Source: DASRRB01 sp036732755
Lineage (GTDB): Bacteria > Planctomycetota > B15-G4 > SIAN01
Direction: 5' to 3'
Assembly: GCA_036732755.1 (NCBI GenBank)
Contig: DAINBU010000008.1
Coordinates: 1-64,000, forward strand
DNA: 64,000 nt
The first letter of the stretch is position 1, and each line of letters opens with the position of its first letter. Shown one piece after another: positions 54,319-63,635 of the stretch. The notes beneath the pieces were generated by a model, which was given only the letters and a program-made list of their open reading frames with translations, did no database searches and had not been told where the DNA came from. A program made the translations under genes and the position numbers.

Positions 54319-55170
54319 GTGATCCACGTCGCACCGCCCCGGCTCGCGCTCGGCCTCGCGGCGATCGTTGCATTCGCGCCGCTCGCGCGGGTCGCGAAGT
54401 ACGGGCAGAGCCCGTCCAGGGACGGCCCCCATCCGGTCGGCTGGCGCAAGGTGAAGGTCGCCGACGACGCGCCAGGCGCGACGCTCGACGCCGCGATCTT
54501 CTATCCGGCGACGAAGAACAAGGAGGACGCGGAGCCGGCGGTGGGCGGACCGTGGCCGATCTGCGTCTTCTCGCCCGGCGGCCCGGCGTCGAGGTGGCAC
54601 GGATACGAGGACTTCGCGACGCGCTTCGCGTCGTGGGGCATGGCGACGCTCGTCGTCGCGTTCGGCGACCGGACCGCGGAGAAGCGCGCGCCGCAGTTCG
54701 ACGCCGCGCGGGGCTGGCTCGAGAAGCAGAACGGGAGCAAGGACTCCTTCCTCTTCGGCAAGCTCGACGGGAAGCGGTTCGTCGCGGCGGGCCACTCGCG
54801 CGGCGGCGCGGCGGCGATCCGCGCGGCGGTCGACGCGAAGAGCTGGGCCGGCTGCGTCACCGTCGGAGCGGCGCTGCGCGAGCTGCCGCCGAAGTACGCG
54901 ACGCCGACGCTGCTGATCGGCTCGCCGGACGACAAGACGCTGACCGCGCTCTACGACGGCATGAAGAAGCCGCGCGGGCTCGTCATCGTCGCGGGCATGG
55001 ACCATTACATGACGACGCCCGGCAAGCGGGACTTCGTCCTGGCCTATGCCGCGGCGTGGATCGGCGAGCGCTTCCTCGGGATCAAGGAGTGGAAGGCGTG
55101 GACGTCGGGCGAGCACGCGAAGCAGGACCACAAGGACGGCGTGCTCGCCGACTGGCGCGTGGACGAATGA
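54319..55170 (+). CDS. Alpha/beta hydrolase, exported (chlorophyllase/cutinase-like)
   Basis: A 283-aa hydrolase with an N-terminal hydrophobic segment (MIHVAPPRLALGLAAIVAF), probably an uncleaved or cleaved export signal. The nucleophile elbow is GHSRGGAAA; the acid is in GSPDDKT and the base in GMDHYMTT. WPICVFSPGG and GMATLVVAF frame the oxyanion region. The fold and spacing match the chlorophyllase/cutinase-like group of esterases; the substrate is not evident. The start is a GTG preceded by GAGGAGG. It overlaps the next gene through ATGATG, so the two are probably co-translated with the upstream lipoprotein. Confidence 0.9.
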   Translation: MIHVAPPRLALGLAAIVAFAPLARVAKYGQSPSRDGPHPVGWRKVKVADDAPGATLDAAIFYPATKNKEDAEPAVGGPWPICVFSPGGPASRWHGYEDFATRFASWGMATLVVAFGDRTAEKRAPQFDAARGWLEKQNGSKDSFLFGKLDGKRFVAAGHSRGGAAAIRAAVDAKSWAGCVTVGAALRELPPKYATPTLLIGSPDDKTLTALYDGMKKPRGLVIVAGMDHYMTTPGKRDFVLAYAAAWIGERFLGIKEWKAWTSGEHAKQDHKDGVLADWRVDE

Positions 55171-56552
55171 TGCGGCCGCGTCGCACCGCAGCGTTCGTCG
55201 TCGCCGTCCTCGCGGAACCGGCGCTCGCGCAGGCGCCTCCGCCCACGTTCCACGAGACGGTCGAGCCGCTGCTCCAGAAGCACTGCGTCGAGTGCCATCG
55301 CGAAGGCGGCAGCGGGCCCTTCTCGCTCGAGTCCTTCGGCGACGTGGTCGGCTGGGCGCCGCAGATCCGCGAGGTCGTCTCGACGCGCCGGATGCCGCCG
55401 TGGGGCGCCGATCCGTCGATCGGGAAGTTCCGCAACGACCGCTCGCTGCCCGCCGCGACGATCGAGACGCTCGTGCGCTGGATCGACGGCGGCCGGCCGG
55501 AAGGCGATCCGGCGCACGCGCCGCCGCGGCAGACGTTTCCGAAGGAGTGGTCGCTCGCGGAGCCGCCTGACCTCGTGCTCACGACGCCGACCTTCCACGT
55601 CCCGGCGGAAGGGACGCTGCTCTACGAGTATCCGCGCCTGCCGACCGGGCTCGCGACGTCGCGCTGGGTGCGCGCGGCCGAGGTCCGGACGACGAACCCG
55701 CAGGTCGTCCACCACGTGCTGATCTTCCGTGGCGACGCGGCGCGCACGCGCACGGGCGCAAGCACGGTCGCGGGCGCGGAGACGATCGAGCCGCCGTGGC
55801 GCCCGACGTTCGACCCGTTCCAGCTCCTGCAGGGCGCGAAGCCCAACGAGCGGCCGCAATACGTCCAGCGCCTCCAGAAGATCATCGCCCGCGACCTCCG
55901 CTACGGCGATTCCGGCGGGCTCAACGGCTACTTCCTGTCGGGACTCTCCGGCGGCGGCGCGGTCACCTTCGCGCCCGACGAGGGCAAGTTCCTGTCCGCC
56001 GGAGCGACGCTCGTCACGCAGATCCACTACCAGCCGAACGGCAAGGCGGCCGACTCCGCGACGTCGATCGCGCTCTGGTTCGCGCCGCCCGACGCCGAGA
56101 TCACGAAGCCGCTCGACACGCGCGGCGTCTCGACGGCCGCGTTCAAGATCCCGCCGGGCGACCCGAACTTCGAGGTGCGCGCCCGCTGGCGCCTGCCCGC
56201 CGCGGCGACGCTGCGCTCGCTGCAGCCCCACATGCACGTGCGCGGCAAGGACTTCACCTTCGTCGCGAAGCTGCCGCCCGCCAAGGACGGGACGCCCAGC
56301 GTCGAAGAGAAGCTCCTCTTCGTCCCCCACTACGACTTCAACTGGCAGCACGAGTACATGCTGGCGGAGCCGCGGCGCCTGCCGGCCGGCACCGTGCTCG
56401 AGGCCGTCGCGCACTTCGACAACAGCAAGGACAACCCCGCCAACCCCGATCCGACGCAGACCGTGTGGTTCGGGCTGCAGACGTACGAGGAGATGATGAT
56501 CGGCTACTTCGAGGCGGTGTGGGACCCCGACGAGGTCGACGAGGGCGAGTGA
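55167..56552 (+). CDS. Haem c / copper type II monooxygenase-like secreted protein
   Basis: A 461-aa exported protein (MMRPRRTAAFVVAVLAEPALAQ). A single haem-c site follows: KHCVECH (Cys40, Cys43, His44) in a cytochrome-like N-terminal domain of ~110 residues. The rest carries copper-site histidines in two blocks, PQVVHHVLIFRG and LQPHMHVRGKDF, like the C-terminal part of ascorbate-dependent Cu2 monooxygenases, and ends with an acidic tail. Such cytochrome/monooxygenase-like pairs are widespread in planctomycete and acidobacterial genomes, mostly uncharacterised. It overlaps the alpha/beta hydrolase gene by four bases. The reaction is unknown. Confidence 0.87.
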   Translation: MMRPRRTAAFVVAVLAEPALAQAPPPTFHETVEPLLQKHCVECHREGGSGPFSLESFGDVVGWAPQIREVVSTRRMPPWGADPSIGKFRNDRSLPAATIETLVRWIDGGRPEGDPAHAPPRQTFPKEWSLAEPPDLVLTTPTFHVPAEGTLLYEYPRLPTGLATSRWVRAAEVRTTNPQVVHHVLIFRGDAARTRTGASTVAGAETIEPPWRPTFDPFQLLQGAKPNERPQYVQRLQKIIARDLRYGDSGGLNGYFLSGLSGGGAVTFAPDEGKFLSAGATLVTQIHYQPNGKAADSATSIALWFAPPDAEITKPLDTRGVSTAAFKIPPGDPNFEVRARWRLPAAATLRSLQPHMHVRGKDFTFVAKLPPAKDGTPSVEEKLLFVPHYDFNWQHEYMLAEPRRLPAGTVLEAVAHFDNSKDNPANPDPTQTVWFGLQTYEEMMIGYFEAVWDPDEVDEGE

Positions 56553-56714
56553 GCGGGCGGCGCCTGCCGCCGATCCGCTCCGTGAAGATCCGGGGCGGAA
56601 CGCGCCGCACGACGAGATTCGGAAGCGCGGCGCCGGCGTTTCCCGTCCCGAACGTGCTCGCACTCCGGCGCGCGCGCTCCTGCGCTCCGCCGCCCCCCTC
56701 GAAGGAAGCTCCCG

Positions 56715-57101
56715 ATGCTCTCGAAGTCACCCGTCGCCGCCACGCTGCAGTGCCGGCGCAAGAACCTGAAGGCGGTCGACGGCTTCTATGCGAAAAAGCT
56801 CGGCCTGAAACGAGTGGCCGGCTCGCCCAAGGAGGGCTTCCTCTCCTACCTGGCCGGCAAGAAGACGGAGATCCTGCTCTTCGAGTCGGACGCCCCGAAG
56901 TCGGACGACACGGGAGCGACGTTCGAGGTCGCCGACCTCGCGCGCGAGATGGCGACGCTGCGCAAGCGCGGCGTGCGCTTCGAGGAGTACGACCTGCCGG
57001 GCGTGAAGACGGTGCACGGCGTCGCCCAAATGGGTCCGCACGCGATGGCGTGGATGAAGGACCCCGACGGGAACGTGCTCGGCTTGTACCAGCGGGAGTG
57101 A
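56715..57101 (+). CDS. VOC-family (glyoxalase-like) protein
   Basis: A 128-aa protein with one vicinal-oxygen-chelate unit: LKAVDGFYAKKLGLKRVAG, FLSYLAGKKTEILLFES, TFEVADLAREMATLRKRGVR and the closing MKDPDGNVLGLYQRE. The final glutamate of the VOC metal site is at the typical spot, but the other metal residues are not all clear. It may be a glyoxalase, a bleomycin/antibiotic-binding or a ring-cleavage relative. GAAGGAAGC precedes the ATG. It converges on the third sigma/sensor gene with 45 bases between stops. Confidence 0.9.
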   Translation: MLSKSPVAATLQCRRKNLKAVDGFYAKKLGLKRVAGSPKEGFLSYLAGKKTEILLFESDAPKSDDTGATFEVADLAREMATLRKRGVRFEEYDLPGVKTVHGVAQMGPHAMAWMKDPDGNVLGLYQRE

Positions 57102-57146
57102 TGGCACGCAGCGTCGGCCGCGGAGATCGGGAAGCGGCGAGGCGCC

Positions 57147-60100
57147 TCAGCGCAGCGTGACGTTCGTTGTCGCGCCGGTCGCGACCGTTACGGTCCGTTC
57201 GAGTCCGAGCTCGCCGACGTGGAGTCGGACCTCGCCGGCCGGTGCGATCGGAAGCGTGAAGCGTCCGTCGTCGAGGAGCCGGACCTTCGCGTGGAAGCGA
57301 AAGCCGTCCGCGGTCGTCGCGTCCGCTTCCACGGCGAGCGGCCGGCCTTCGACGCGCTGGCCGACGTCACCTTCGATGCCACCGAGGTCGAGCGTCACGG
57401 TCATGCGCGCGATGCCCTGCGTCAGCTCGAGCGGTCGCGAGAAGACGCTGTACGAGGCGTGCTCGGGTTCGGGGTATCGCGCGAAGACGACGAGCTGAGC
57501 GCGTCCCGGCACGTCGTCACGGCACTCGAACTCGCCCTCGCGTCCGATGAGCACCGGCGAGGGTTTCGTGCTTCCGTTCCAGACGGTCGGGATCGGTACG
57601 TCGCCGGCACCGACCCATGCGCCCCACATCGCCGAACCGCCGTCGCGTCCGACCACCTTGCCGCGCAAAATGCACGCGAGCGTGTCGTCGGAGGAGAGAA
57701 CGAGCGTCGTCGTCTCGCCCTCGCGGATGACGCAGTTCGTGGGCAGGTCGCCGCGCGACTCCTGGACGATCTCGAGCACGGTGTAGCCCATCGAAATCGC
57801 CATTTCGCTCGTGCGCACGTTCCAAGCGCCGGCGACGAGGTGATCGATCGAAAAGGTGCCGTCAGCGGAGACTGGCCAGGAGCGTGGAACGCCGTCGCCG
57901 TTCGAGATCACCACGAACGGCGCTCGCGATCCGTCGGCCCCCGCCACGACCTGACCGGTCAGCGAGCCACCGTGCGTGAGCTCGATGTCGAGGTCCGATC
58001 GCGCGGTGTCACGCGTCGATTCAAACGGGCCGATCGTGCCGGACGCGAATCCTGGCGCGTGCGCGCGGACGCAGAGAGGGCCGCCGTCGTGATCGACGAT
58101 GCGGAAGCGTCCTTCGCCATCGGTCCGACTCACCGTCGAATTGCAGACGTACGCGCGCGACAGCACGCCGTTCACGACGGACAAGTGACCGTCGTCCCAC
58201 GCGCGAAGGACCGCGATCGATGCGCCGGCCACGGGCAAGCCGGCGGAGGTGACTCGTCCCGTCAGGGCTGGCCGCGCCTCCATCGTGACGGCGAGCGGCC
58301 CGGACAGCGAGCGAGCGCGCAACGGGCCGAGCTTTTGATCGGCGCAACCGTCGGCCGTCACCTCGATCAGCACCGGCGCATCAGGCACCTGCAGTTCGAG
58401 TCGGCGGGCTTCGGGCGCTCCTCCATCGACGATGCGTGAATCGAGCGACCAGCCAAAACCGGAGTGGAAGCGCTCCTCGACCTCGCGCGCATTCGCGCGT
58501 AGCACGTTCAGCGGCGAGCCGTCCGACGACCTCACGTCGATCTCGAGCTTCAGGAGCTCGGAGAGACGAAGAACGCAAGCGCGCTCGTCGCCGTCCGGGA
58601 AGAGCCGCTCTGCGGGAAGCCAGCGGGGGTCTTTGGACCAGGCCCACGCCGCGACGACCTTGTCGCCGTACGTCTCGATTTCGATGTGGCCGTCCGCATC
58701 CGCGACGAAGTCGAGATAGGTCTCAACCCGCCGGCCCCACTCCCGGAGTGCGATCGAGACATGGGCTTCGGGGAGCGGCGCGCCGTCCGGATCCTCGACG
58801 TCGATCGAGAGCGGCGGCCCGCTTGATTCGCGCGGAACGAGCGTGAGGAAGAGGTCTTCGCGCGCCTCTCCGGCGCGCAGTTCCACGAGCGGCGACGGGA
58901 CGCGTGGAATCCCGGGCGCAAACGCCCACGCGCGCACGAGGCACCTTCCGAGACCCACGAATTCGAAGTGCCCTCCCGCGTCGACGTGGACGCGGCGGAC
59001 GAAGTCGCGCAGCGACGCCAGCGTCGGTCGCGCAGCGCCGTCGTTCGTCGATTCGAGGAGGACGGTGACCGCAGCCGGATCGATGCCGCTCGGAATGACG
59101 ACGCGCCCGGCAATGCGTGCCTCGCGTTCGAGGACGAGGTCGCCGGCGTCCATCACGCGGCCGAGGGCACCCGTCAGCTGGAAGTCCCGAACCACGACCC
59201 CCGGCCGCCACGCGACCAGACGGACGACCAGCGCGTCCGCCCAGCCGTCGTTCCCGCACGACGACCCCCACGCATCGCCAGCGCCATTCGCCGATCTCGG
59301 GGACGGTTTGGCCCAGGTGAAGCGGCCGTCGGCGCCGCTTCGTGTCGTCGGCATTCCGGGATGCGCGATCCGCGGCGGACCGTCGCGACCGTAGCCCAAC
59401 GTGCTGACCTCGACGCCTTCGAGTGGAGCTCCATCCTTGCCGACGAAGCGGCCGACGACGGCCGTTCCGTCGGGATCAGGCTCGAACGCGATCGCGTCCG
59501 TTGTGGACGCCGCAGCGGTCGCGTCCGAGGAGCTCACCACGTCGGGAACGCGGTCGCGCGCTGCTTCATCGACGCCGGCGGTTGACGCGGTCTCCGGGTT
59601 TTCGACGCGGACTGCAGGCGCAGACGACGGAGCGCGCGCGCCTCGCGAATCCACCGCGACGCGGATCGCGACCGCTGCGAGGACCAAGGCCGCAGCCGCG
59701 GCCGCCACCTTCCCCTTCAGCGACATGGCAACCCCTCCGGCCAGGACCCCGCCCGCCGCGCCGACCTTTCCCACCAGTCCGTTCGCGACGAGCAGGAGAC
59801 CGGAGTACAGCCGGCGCGGATCGCCGCCGCGTTCGACGAGCCGCTCGCGCAGCCGTTCGAGCGCGCGCTTGAGCCGCGTCTTCACCGTCTCGACGGGCGC
59901 CTGCATGCGGCGCGCGATCGCGCGCGGCGGCAGGCCGTCGAAGTGGCGCAGCAGGATCAGGGCGCGGTCGTCGTCGGGCAGGACGGCAACTGCGTCGATG
60001 AGGCGCCGCTCCGCTTCGAGGCGCGCCGCCACTTCGTCGGTCGATGGCAAACCCTCGCGCGCCGCCCCGGCCGGCTCCTGCTTCGCTCGCCGCGCACCAC

Positions 60101-60326
60101 TGCGCGCCATCTGGCGCGCCACGTTGCGCGCGGCCGTCGTGAGCCACGCGCGCCACGTCACGGTTTCGCGCGGCGGTCGCGCGAGCGCCGCCCGCCACGT
60201 CTCCTGCGCGACGTCGTCCGCGCTCGCCTCGTCCCGCACGAGCCGCTTCGCGAGTCTTCGCAGGAAGAGCGCATGCGACGCGAGGTCGCCCTCGTCGAGC
60301 TCACGCAGGTCGGACGGTCGATCCAC
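57147..60326 (-). CDS. ECF sigma factor fused to membrane helix and extracytoplasmic regulatory-like domains (third, divergent)
   Basis: A 1059-aa protein. Sigma region 2 is at about 15-85 (LAKRLVRDEASADDVAQETW), and region 4 at about 110-165 (LPDDDRALILLRHFDGLPPR, then AIARRMQAPVETVKTRLKRA). The membrane helix is at about 206-224, followed by ~830 residues of prealbumin/CarboxypepD_reg-like units (VVGRFVGKDGAPLEGVEVST; LTGRVTSAGLPVAGASIAVL; GSLTGQVVAGADGSRAPF). The sigma part is less like the convergent pair at 21-27 kb, so it is an older relative. The start is a GTG with GGAG eight bases upstream; the GGGAATCG element of the other two is not seen. Its targets are unknown. Confidence 0.87.
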   Translation of the reverse strand: MDRPSDLRELDEGDLASHALFLRRLAKRLVRDEASADDVAQETWRAALARPPRETVTWRAWLTTAARNVARQMARSGARRAKQEPAGAAREGLPSTDEVAARLEAERRLIDAVAVLPDDDRALILLRHFDGLPPRAIARRMQAPVETVKTRLKRALERLRERLVERGGDPRRLYSGLLLVANGLVGKVGAAGGVLAGGVAMSLKGKVAAAAAALVLAAVAIRVAVDSRGARAPSSAPAVRVENPETASTAGVDEAARDRVPDVVSSSDATAAASTTDAIAFEPDPDGTAVVGRFVGKDGAPLEGVEVSTLGYGRDGPPRIAHPGMPTTRSGADGRFTWAKPSPRSANGAGDAWGSSCGNDGWADALVVRLVAWRPGVVVRDFQLTGALGRVMDAGDLVLEREARIAGRVVIPSGIDPAAVTVLLESTNDGAARPTLASLRDFVRRVHVDAGGHFEFVGLGRCLVRAWAFAPGIPRVPSPLVELRAGEAREDLFLTLVPRESSGPPLSIDVEDPDGAPLPEAHVSIALREWGRRVETYLDFVADADGHIEIETYGDKVVAAWAWSKDPRWLPAERLFPDGDERACVLRLSELLKLEIDVRSSDGSPLNVLRANAREVEERFHSGFGWSLDSRIVDGGAPEARRLELQVPDAPVLIEVTADGCADQKLGPLRARSLSGPLAVTMEARPALTGRVTSAGLPVAGASIAVLRAWDDGHLSVVNGVLSRAYVCNSTVSRTDGEGRFRIVDHDGGPLCVRAHAPGFASGTIGPFESTRDTARSDLDIELTHGGSLTGQVVAGADGSRAPFVVISNGDGVPRSWPVSADGTFSIDHLVAGAWNVRTSEMAISMGYTVLEIVQESRGDLPTNCVIREGETTTLVLSSDDTLACILRGKVVGRDGGSAMWGAWVGAGDVPIPTVWNGSTKPSPVLIGREGEFECRDDVPGRAQLVVFARYPEPEHASYSVFSRPLELTQGIARMTVTLDLGGIEGDVGQRVEGRPLAVEADATTADGFRFHAKVRLLDDGRFTLPIAPAGEVRLHVGELGLERTVTVATGATTNVTLR

Positions 60327-60477
60327 GATGGGAACTCCGATCTCCGCCCGGTTGGTGCCGGCCGACGCGGATCGGGTTCAGGGCGGCGGCGAACCGCGCT
60401 CGGCAGGCTTCACGCCGTTACCATTCGCGCCGCGATTCGTCGCTCCCATCATGCAGCTCGGAACGATCCGGACGCCC

Positions 60478-60861
60478 ATGGCTAACCCGAGTCAGCTCTC
60501 CTCGCTGAACGAACTCGACCTCGCCGCCCAAGAGGCGGACCACGACGGATGGGACGGATACGAAGGCGTCGCGCTCGACCGTCGGAGCTACGAACGCGCA
60601 CGGCAGATCCTCCTCCGACTTCCATCGCGATTCCCGGCGCCAGAAGTCGAAGCCGACCCGCGCGGAGGCGTCGCCCTCTCTTGGCATCCCGCTCCCGGCG
60701 TCGGCTTCGTGGTCTCGATCCGCGAATCGAACCTGTTCACCTACGCCGGCATCCGCGACGACGCTTCCGTCCATGGTCGGGAGTTCGGGGTCGACGAATT
60801 GCCGCAAGTGATCATCGACGAACTCGAGCGGATGATCGCGCCGGGAGCGGACTCGAAGTGA
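60478..60861 (+). CDS. Small conserved protein of unknown function
   Basis: A 127-aa soluble protein. Its opening SLNELDLAAQEADHDGWDGYEG and the following LDRRSYERARQILLRLPSRF, then ALSWHPAPGVGFVVSIRESN and FTYAGI, form a pattern I have seen as 'GWDGY...' in uncharacterised bacterial proteins, but I do not assign a name. It has no signal peptide or helix. An ATG at 60451 in the same frame would add nine residues. It diverges from the third sigma/sensor gene across 151 bases, so it could share that promoter region. Confidence 0.72.
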   Translation: MANPSQLSSLNELDLAAQEADHDGWDGYEGVALDRRSYERARQILLRLPSRFPAPEVEADPRGGVALSWHPAPGVGFVVSIRESNLFTYAGIRDDASVHGREFGVDELPQVIIDELERMIAPGADSK

Positions 60862-60956
60862 TGACGGCACTCGTGATGCAATCGCGCTGCGTCTCGCCGA
60901 TCGGGCGCGGCTCGTCATGAATCCCGCGCCGCGCTGACGCTCGGCGAGCGGCGCGT

Positions 60957-61898
60957 TCAGTCGTCGCTCGGCGGCGGCCCCCCCATCGACTGGACGTCGG
61001 TCGTCTTCACCTTGCCGGCGTCGAACTTCTTGGCGCTTGCGATCATCTTCTGGAGGACGCTCTTCAGGTCGCCGGTCGGGACCTTCTGGAAGCGGATGGG
61101 GTTGATGCGCGCGACGACGAAGGGCTTCAGGTAGGGCGAGGTGAAGGCGCGCTCCTTCAGGGTCGCGACGACGGCGTTCACGGCCTCGTCGAGCTCGAGC
61201 AGCAGCGCGGCGATCTCCTCGCGGCTCTTCAACGACTTCGAGAGCTTCTCTTCGGCAAAGGAGTCGAGGCGGCGGATCACGGGCGTGTAGCTCGAGCCGG
61301 CGAAGCGCGCCTTCTTCTCGTAGGCACAGCCGAGGGTGAGATACATCGGCTCCTCGAACTCGAAGGCGTGGGCGCTCTCGTGCTTGCCGTCCTCGGCGAG
61401 CGCGCGCGCCATGCGGATCACCTCGAGGCTCTTCTCCTTCAGGTTGTGGGCGCGCTCGGTGTTGAGCGCGAGGATCTGGAAGGCGACCTCCTCCTCCGGC
61501 ACGACGAGCGCCGTGACGGCGCGCGCCTTCAACTTCTTCAGCGCGTGGAGGCGGTGGTTGCCGTTGGGCGTGTAGTAGATGCCGTCCTTGCCGCGCACCG
61601 CGACGACCGGATCGAGGAAGCGGCCGAGCTTGTCGATCACGTTCGCGAGGCGGTCGACGTGCGGCTTGCTGAGGTCGCGTTGATAGGGCGTCGGCGCCAC
61701 CTTCTCGATCGGCAGCATCGCGAACACGACGCCGTTCCCGCCGAACGGCTCGCGGTAGGCGACGAGCACGGTGCCGCCGTCCTCCTTCACGCGCTCGGCG
61801 GCCGCCTTCGCCTCGGCCGGCACGTTCTCCAGCACCGCGTCGGCGCCGACCATGCGCGACTCTTCGGTTCGCCGCACCGCCTTCTTGCGCTTGCCCAT
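60957..61898 (-). CDS. ParB/Srx-domain protein, unknown role
   Basis: A 313-aa protein with a basic N terminus (MGKRKKAVRRTEESR). The ParB-like CTP/nucleotide-binding pattern follows: VAPTPYQRDLSKPHVDRLAN, FLDPVVAVRGKDGIYYTPNG and GNHRLHALKKLKARAV, the last being the ParB 'G(N/E)xR' box. The C-terminal 150 residues are helical and unlike ParB's DNA-binding part. No parA is nearby, so chromosome partitioning is not implied; stand-alone ParB-domain proteins have varied roles. It follows the TMTC-like gene by 14 bases on the same strand. Confidence 0.85.
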   Translation of the reverse strand: MGKRKKAVRRTEESRMVGADAVLENVPAEAKAAAERVKEDGGTVLVAYREPFGGNGVVFAMLPIEKVAPTPYQRDLSKPHVDRLANVIDKLGRFLDPVVAVRGKDGIYYTPNGNHRLHALKKLKARAVTALVVPEEEVAFQILALNTERAHNLKEKSLEVIRMARALAEDGKHESAHAFEFEEPMYLTLGCAYEKKARFAGSSYTPVIRRLDSFAEEKLSKSLKSREEIAALLLELDEAVNAVVATLKERAFTSPYLKPFVVARINPIRFQKVPTGDLKSVLQKMIASAKKFDAGKVKTTDVQSMGGPPPSDD

Positions 61899-61912
61899 CG
61901 CTCTCTCTCCGT

Positions 61913-63595
61913 TCAGTGCTGTGCCGTCGCGAACGCCGCGCGCAGCTTCTCATACAAAGGCTGCCCCGGATGCGCGTCGGCGATCGCGGTCGCGGCACGC
62001 TCGAGGTCCTCGCGCGGGAGGCCCGCGTCGCGGACCGCCAGCTCGATCTGCTCGAGGTTGCGCGCGTCGTCGATGTCGGAGCCGGGGGCGTTCGCCGCGA
62101 GCCAGAACCAGACGTCGGCCTGCACGAGGAAGGCGGGCTGCTTTTGCGTGCGGAACGTCTCGAAGGCGAGGCGCGCCACCACCGACATCGGGCGGCGGTA
62201 GTCGGGCTTGATCTCGAGGGCGCGCCGGGCGCGGGCGCCGGCGCCGAGCCGGTCCTTCTTCTCGTGCAGCCACTGCGCGACCGTGCACTGCACGCGCGCG
62301 CTGTCGGGCGCGATCGAGAGCGCCGCCGTGTAGAGCGTCTCCTCATCGCGCCAGTCGCCGGCGCGCACGAAGGTCCGCGCGCCGAGCGCGACGACCCCCA
62401 CGAGCGCGGTCGCGGCGGCGGCGCGCCGCAGGGTGAGCGTGCGCGCGCCGGCCATCCGGTCGGCCGCCGCGACGAGCGCGATCAGGACGCCGCACGCCGG
62501 CAGGCAGAGGATCCGCTCCGAGAAGATCGTCCCGATCGGCGTCGCGATGCTCGAGACGAGGAACCACGACGCGCCGGCGAGCAGCAGCCCGAACGCCTCG
62601 AGCGTCCGCCGCCGCCGCAGCGCGCCGGCCAGCCACACCGCACCGAACACGAGCGCCGCCGCGCCGGTCGCGAAGCGCGGATCGCCCATCTGCGTCAGCG
62701 GCCGGATCGCCGCGAACGAGTAGTCGGCCGAGAGCTGCCCCGGCCAGACCAGCAGCCCGACGAAGCGGCCGAGGTTCGCGACGCCGGTCAGCACGCGCAC
62801 GGCGAGCGGCTGGTCGATCAGGCAGTTGTCGAGCGTCGAGACGACGCGCGGGTCGAGGCCGACGGCGCCGCCCAGCACGCGCACGCGCATCCAGAGCGCG
62901 ACGCCGAGCGCGGCGAACAGCAGCAGCGCCGGCGCCACGAAGCCGTGCCGCCGCACCGGCAGGAGCAGGAGCAGCAGCGCCGGCAGCACCGCGAAGGCCC
63001 CCTCCTTCGAGAGCAGCGCGACCAGGAAGGCGACCGCCGCTCCGAGCGCGCGGAGCAGCGCGTGGCTGCCGCCGAGGAGCAGCGCCGCCGCGGCCAGCGC
63101 GAACGCCGTCGCCTGCAGCTCGCCGCGGCTCACGACCTCCATCACGCCCTCCGACAGCAGCGGATGGGCGACGAGCGCGAGCGCGAGCAGCGCCGATCCG
63201 GCGCGCGAGATGCCGCCGCGCCGCGCGAGCGCCGCCGCCGCGAGCCCGGTGAGCGCGAGCAGCAGGAGGTTCCCCGCGCGCAGCGCCCGCGGCGAGATCC
63301 CGCGCGCCCACGCCGTCGCCTGGATCGTCGCGCAGGTGAGCGGCCGGTAGAGGCCGCGCTCCGGCTCACCGCCCCAGAAATCCTCGCGGAAGTGGTCGAG
63401 GACCTGCGCGGGAGGCCGCTTCCAGCGCTCCTTCATCGCGAAGTGGGCGAGGTCGTCGCGGCTGAACGGGTAGGCGAGCGCCCGCCCGTACTCGGCGACG
63501 GCGAGCCCGCATACCAGGATCAGGAGAAGGGAGAGGAGGAGCGTGACGCGGCGGTGCGGGGGTACAGCTTCGACCAGCTGATCCGGGCCTCCCAT
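61913..63595 (-). CDS. TMTC-like (DUF1736) membrane protein with TPR-like tail
   Basis: A 560-aa protein with about 10-12 hydrophobic segments in the first ~420 residues. YPFSRDDLAHFAMKERW and LYRPLTCATIQATAWARG near the N terminus, and FVGLLVWPGQLSADYSF near the middle, match the TMTC/DUF1736 family (protein O-mannosyltransferase-like, GT-C fold). The C-terminal ~130 residues are helical repeats of TPR type (EETLYTAALSIAPDSARVQC). Family members transfer sugars from lipid-linked donors to exported proteins. The ATG at 63595 is chosen; upstream reading enters the divergent gene. The reaction in this organism is unknown. Confidence 0.82.
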   Translation of the reverse strand: MGGPDQLVEAVPPHRRVTLLLSLLLILVCGLAVAEYGRALAYPFSRDDLAHFAMKERWKRPPAQVLDHFREDFWGGEPERGLYRPLTCATIQATAWARGISPRALRAGNLLLLALTGLAAAALARRGGISRAGSALLALALVAHPLLSEGVMEVVSRGELQATAFALAAAALLLGGSHALLRALGAAVAFLVALLSKEGAFAVLPALLLLLLPVRRHGFVAPALLLFAALGVALWMRVRVLGGAVGLDPRVVSTLDNCLIDQPLAVRVLTGVANLGRFVGLLVWPGQLSADYSFAAIRPLTQMGDPRFATGAAALVFGAVWLAGALRRRRTLEAFGLLLAGASWFLVSSIATPIGTIFSERILCLPACGVLIALVAAADRMAGARTLTLRRAAAATALVGVVALGARTFVRAGDWRDEETLYTAALSIAPDSARVQCTVAQWLHEKKDRLGAGARARRALEIKPDYRRPMSVVARLAFETFRTQKQPAFLVQADVWFWLAANAPGSDIDDARNLEQIELAVRDAGLPREDLERAATAIADAHPGQPLYEKLRAAFATAQH

Positions 63596-63635
63596 CGGCG
63601 TGGCATCATGCCGTGACGTCCCCGAGAAAGTTGCG

